The position numbers and the translations under genes were made by a program. From positions 1 through 8,326 of the forward strand of contig JAFUKK010000250.1 of assembly GCA_017473665.1 (NCBI GenBank): a DNA stretch of 8,326 nucleotides. Direction: 5' to 3'. The stretch is from Lachnospiraceae bacterium. GTDB lineage: Bacteria > Bacillota > Clostridia > Lachnospirales > Lachnospiraceae. The notes beneath the pieces were generated by a model. That model was not told the origin of the DNA. It ran no database searches and was given only the letters and a program-made list of their open reading frames with translations. This document shows positions 5,837-8,326 of this stretch, piece after piece (the stretch's first letter is position 1; each line of letters opens with the position of its first letter).

Positions 5837-6904
5837 ATGGATATGTATAGTAAGAAAAAGCCCTTGATTCTGATAGTGGATGATGTGGAAATGAACCGCT
5901 TTTTGCTGGGAAATATCATAGAAGACATGGGATATGATTATATGATGGCGGAAAATGGAGTGGAGGCCTTAAAGGCTTTTGCAGAGAAACCGCCCCAGTT
6001 GGTGCTTTTGGATATCTCCATGCCGGAAATGGATGGATATGATTTTTGTAAGGTTGTGAAGAGTGCACCTACCCTGCGGGATGTTCCCATCATATTTATT
6101 TCGGCCCATGATTCCACGGAATCAATTGTAAAAGGGTTTGAACTGGGATGTGAGGACTATATTACCAAGCCTTTTATCCCGGAGGTGGTAAAGGCCCGGG
6201 TGGGAATGCACCTGCATTTTTACGAGTCAAATTGTGAACTGCGGGAGCAAAACCGCAAGCTGACGGCTTCTTTGTCCAAGCAGCTTACGCAGATTGAGTC
6301 TGAGAAGAAGAGGGTGCTGTACGGACTGGCCAATGTGGTGCGTAAAAATTCCGGTTATGCGGAAAAGCATATGGAGCGACTGGCGTATAATTGCCGGATG
6401 CTGGCTCAGGCTATGCAGCTTTCCAATGAATACGGAAAAGAGATTTCTGATTCCTATATTGATACGATTGAACTGGCGGCTCCGTTGTGTGATGTGGGTA
6501 ATGTGGTGGTGCCCATGGAGATATTACAAAAAGAGGGGGCACTGAGCCCGCGGGAGTGGGAGATTATGCATACCCATACTACCTTTGGTGCCCAATTGCT
6601 ACAGGATATTGCTAATTCCGGTGATTACAATGAGTATATGAAGATGTCTGTGGAAATTGCCCAGAATCATCATGAAAATTGGAATGGTTCCGGATACCCT
6701 GCAGGTAAGGAGGGTGACCAAATTCCGTTGGCAGCCCAGATCGTATCCCTGGTCAGTGCTTATTGTGCACTTACTGAGGCCAGAATTTATCGTGAAGCCT
6801 ACACAGGAGAGGAAGCCCTGGCCATTCTCCAGGGGGATGTGGGGATAAAGTTCAATGAAAAATTATTTGGGATTTGCAGAAAGATAGCCAGACAGCTGCA
6901 TTAA
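5837..6904 (+). CDS. Response regulator with a degenerate HD-GYP domain
   Basis: The protein is 355 residues from ATG 5837, chosen because GGTGA lies five bases upstream; in-frame GTG codons at 5825 and 5828 lack a site. The receiver (about 10-128) is complete: Asp15/Asp16, phosphoacceptor Asp59, Ser89, Lys111. A helical linker leads to an HD-GYP-like domain (about 155-355). Retained marks are His178, Asp219, His245/His247, His278-His279-Glu280 and GSGYP (284-288). Changed marks are the HD His to Cys218 (LCDVGN), the HDxGK Lys to Asn222, the Asp of the GYP loop to Asn283, and the two Asp of the VADVFDAL-like motif to Ser307 and Cys310. Active relatives are metal-dependent c-di-GMP phosphodiesterases; loss of these ligands suggests a binding or scaffold role here (inference). 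No frameshift is seen, so this is a maintained gene, not a pseudogene. Confidence 0.9.
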   Translation: MDMYSKKKPLILIVDDVEMNRFLLGNIIEDMGYDYMMAENGVEALKAFAEKPPQLVLLDISMPEMDGYDFCKVVKSAPTLRDVPIIFISAHDSTESIVKGFELGCEDYITKPFIPEVVKARVGMHLHFYESNCELREQNRKLTASLSKQLTQIESEKKRVLYGLANVVRKNSGYAEKHMERLAYNCRMLAQAMQLSNEYGKEISDSYIDTIELAAPLCDVGNVVVPMEILQKEGALSPREWEIMHTHTTFGAQLLQDIANSGDYNEYMKMSVEIAQNHHENWNGSGYPAGKEGDQIPLAAQIVSLVSAYCALTEARIYREAYTGEEALAILQGDVGIKFNEKLFGICRKIARQLH

Positions 6905-6935
6905 GGGCTCTGATTATAATCAAAACAGGAAATAC

Positions 6936-6943
6936 AGGAGAGA
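6936..6943 (+). promoter_or_regulatory. Ribosome binding site that fixes a GTG start for cheB
   Basis: AGGAGAGA lies five bases before GTG 6949. An ATG at 6947 overlaps this codon but is in another frame, and the next in-frame upstream start, TTG 6874, lies inside the preceding gene and would add 25 residues unlike any CheB N-terminus. Confidence 0.75.
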
Positions 6944-6948
6944 TAGAT

Positions 6949-7983
6949 GTGCGTAAGATAAGAGTATTGGTAGTGGAGGACTCCCTGGTATTCAGCAAGG
7001 TGCTGGTGCAGTGTCTAAATGAGGACCCGGCCCTGGAGGTAGTGGCGGTAGCCCGGGACCCCTATGAGGCCAGGGATGCCATCATGGCTTATCAACCGGA
7101 TGTGATGACTTTGGATATAGAGTTGCCCAAAATGAGTGGTATTGAGTTTTTACAGAAACTGATGCCTCAGTATCCGATTCCAACGGTGGTCATTAGTTCC
7201 TTAAGTGACAAGGTGTTCGATGCATTACAGGCAGGTGCGGTGGATTTTGTGGCAAAGCCTGTGGTCAGCAGGCAGGAACAGCTGGAGTATTTTTTGAAAA
7301 CAGAATTGCCCGTAAAGATTAAAATTGCCTCTATGGCAAAGATGGGCAATATTAAAAAGATGGCCTTATATCGGAAGGAGGAGCCTCTTTCGGAACGGGA
7401 GGAACAGATTATCGCAATCGGCGCTTCCACCGGCGGACCGGAAGCCACCACCACTGTATTAAAGGAATTCGGACCGGATATACCGGGGGTGGTAGTAGTA
7501 CAGCATATGCCGGCAGGCTTTACAGGTATGTATGCCATGAGGCTGGATCATCATTGCAGGGTGCGGGTAAAGGAAGCACAGGACGGTGATAGGGTGTTGC
7601 CGGGTCAGGTGTTGATTGCTCCCTCCGGAGACAGGCAGACCAGAGTGGTCAGAAGAACGGACGGATATCATTTGGAGATCAAGCCGGGAGAACGGGTCAG
7701 CGGACATTGTCCTTCGGTGGATGTGTTGTTTGATTCGGTGGCCAAGGCGGCGGGAAATAAGGCTATTGGTATTTTGCTTACCGGCATGGGCGGTGATGGT
7801 GCCAAGGGACTTTTGGCCATGCGTAATGCGGGGGCATCCACCATCGGACAGGATGAATCCACCTGTGTTATCTATGGTATGCCCAAGGTGGCCTATGATA
7901 TGGGAGCAGTGCAGTACCAGGAAAAACTGACGGATATTGCAAGGAAGACTTATACCCTGATAAAAAATCGTAAAGGAGTGTAA
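6949..7983 (+). CDS. cheB: CheB-type protein-glutamate methylesterase/deamidase
   Basis: From GTG 6949 this is a 344-residue protein, the usual CheB length. The receiver (about 3-125) has Glu10/Asp11, phosphoacceptor Asp56, Ser83 and Lys103. After a linker (about 126-150) comes the methylesterase domain with the complete triad Ser160 (GASTGG), His186 (QHMP) and Asp283 (GMGGDG). Classical CheB removes methyl groups from chemoreceptor glutamates, and the phosphorylated receiver relieves inhibition of the esterase. It should therefore be active. Its neighbours are unusual: no CheA, CheW, CheR or receptor gene is visible, and it lies between a receiver/HD-GYP gene (44-base gap) and a CheY-like gene (two-base gap). 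It could serve a chemosensory array encoded elsewhere, with a cheR just beyond the window, or act on a non-receptor target. Family call firm, pathway open. Confidence 0.93.
   Translation: MRKIRVLVVEDSLVFSKVLVQCLNEDPALEVVAVARDPYEARDAIMAYQPDVMTLDIELPKMSGIEFLQKLMPQYPIPTVVISSLSDKVFDALQAGAVDFVAKPVVSRQEQLEYFLKTELPVKIKIASMAKMGNIKKMALYRKEEPLSEREEQIIAIGASTGGPEATTTVLKEFGPDIPGVVVVQHMPAGFTGMYAMRLDHHCRVRVKEAQDGDRVLPGQVLIAPSGDRQTRVVRRTDGYHLEIKPGERVSGHCPSVDVLFDSVAKAAGNKAIGILLTGMGGDGAKGLLAMRNAGASTIGQDESTCVIYGMPKVAYDMGAVQYQEKLTDIARKTYTLIKNRKGV
7972..7978 (+). promoter_or_regulatory. Ribosome binding site for the CheY-like gene inside the end of cheB
   Basis: AAAGGAG lies seven bases before ATG 7986 and falls within the last codons of cheB. 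The two-base gap between stop and start indicates translational coupling and stoichiometric production. Confidence 0.75.
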
Positions 7984-7985
7984 AT

Positions 7986-8326
7986 ATGAAGATTTTATTG
8001 GCTGAGGATGATTTTGTAACAAGAAAATTTATGATGAATTTCCTATCCAAATATGGTGAGTGCGATGTGACTGTAGATGGTATGGAAGCAGTGGATGCGT
8101 TTATGATGGCGTTGGAGGATGAGGATCCTTATGACCTGGTGGTGTTGGACATCATGATGCCGGTGATGGATGGTTATCAGGCATTAAAGGGTATCCGCAA
8201 TATCGAAAAGGAGCGTAATATCACGGGAGATGCAGCTGTCAAGGTAATCATGGCTACTGCATTAAATGAAGAAAAGAATGTGAAAATGGCATTTGATTTG
8301 GGATGTACCATTTATTCAGGTAAGCC
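7986..8326 (+). CDS. CheY-like single receiver protein, cut by the window end
   Basis: The first 113 residues are present and read MKILLAEDDFVTRKFMM at the start. Receiver marks are Asp8/Asp9, phosphoacceptor Asp55 in LVVLDIMMP, Thr91 in IMATAL and the conserved Lys113 at the very end of the window. The loop after the third helix (about 73-85, NIEKERNITGDAA) is a little longer than in textbook CheY. Only the last helix should be missing if it is a lone receiver, but an attached output domain beyond the edge cannot be ruled out. It is translationally coupled to cheB. It could be a phosphate sink, a motor-binding CheY, or an intermediate for the HPt protein. Confidence 0.88.
   Translation, partial: MKILLAEDDFVTRKFMMNFLSKYGECDVTVDGMEAVDAFMMALEDEDPYDLVVLDIMMPVMDGYQALKGIRNIEKERNITGDAAVKVIMATALNEEKNVKMAFDLGCTIYSGK

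Noticed and set aside
6874..6948. Longer CheB start at TTG 6874
   Set aside because: It overlaps the end of the receiver/HD-GYP gene and adds residues absent from CheB receivers; GTG 6949 follows a good AGGAGA site.
7459..8022. A 187-codon minus-strand open frame opposite cheB and the CheY-like start
   Set aside because: It is a shadow of the CheB catalytic domain, has no ribosome site, and would span the cheB/CheY-like junction.
1..8326. CRISPR arrays, insertion sequences, attachment sites, tRNA or rRNA genes
   Set aside because: No regularly spaced repeats, transposase motifs, terminal repeats or structured RNA genes were seen, and base composition looks even throughout.

Overview
The window looks like a motile or signal-rich low-to-mid GC Firmicute, most likely a Lachnospiraceae-type Clostridium relative. 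This is inferred from strong AGGAGG-type ribosome binding sites, GTG and TTG starts, SigA-type promoters with extended -10 boxes, and the style of the signalling proteins. No rRNA or taxonomic marker is present, so the assignment is tentative. No mobile element, tRNA, rRNA or CRISPR array was seen.

Layout. Bases 51-887 (+) encode a sugar phosphate isomerase/epimerase-like TIM barrel, which appears unrelated to the rest. It converges on a large minus-strand gene (994-3636), and the two share a strong hairpin (916-956) in the 106-bp gap. The minus-strand gene encodes an 880-residue membrane hybrid histidine kinase with a 7TM sensor, PAS, HisKA, HATPase, receiver and HPt, so one chain holds a His-Asp-His relay. 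A 281-bp divergent control region (3637-3917) follows. It has one promoter in each direction and, just upstream of the rightward promoter, a pair of identical 10-bp palindromes set 22 bp apart inside a perfect 15-bp inverted repeat.

Rightward from there runs a signalling operon: a free-standing HPt protein (3918-4295), an intrinsic terminator that may act as an attenuator (4294-4329), a soluble PAS histidine kinase starting at TTG (4376-5818), a receiver plus HD-GYP-like protein (5837-6904), a CheB-type methylesterase starting at GTG (6949-7983), and a CheY-like receiver cut by the window edge (7986-8326).

Working model (inference). The soluble kinase, and possibly the divergent membrane hybrid kinase, feed phosphate through HPt domains to up to three receivers in the operon. 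The most unusual points are: the HD-GYP domain has lost several metal-binding or catalytic residues while keeping its fold markers and a complete receiver, so it is probably a pseudo-phosphodiesterase output; a catalytically intact CheB sits in a phosphorelay operon with no CheA, CheW or chemoreceptor visible; and the twin-palindrome operator lies at activator-like positions (about -43 and -65).
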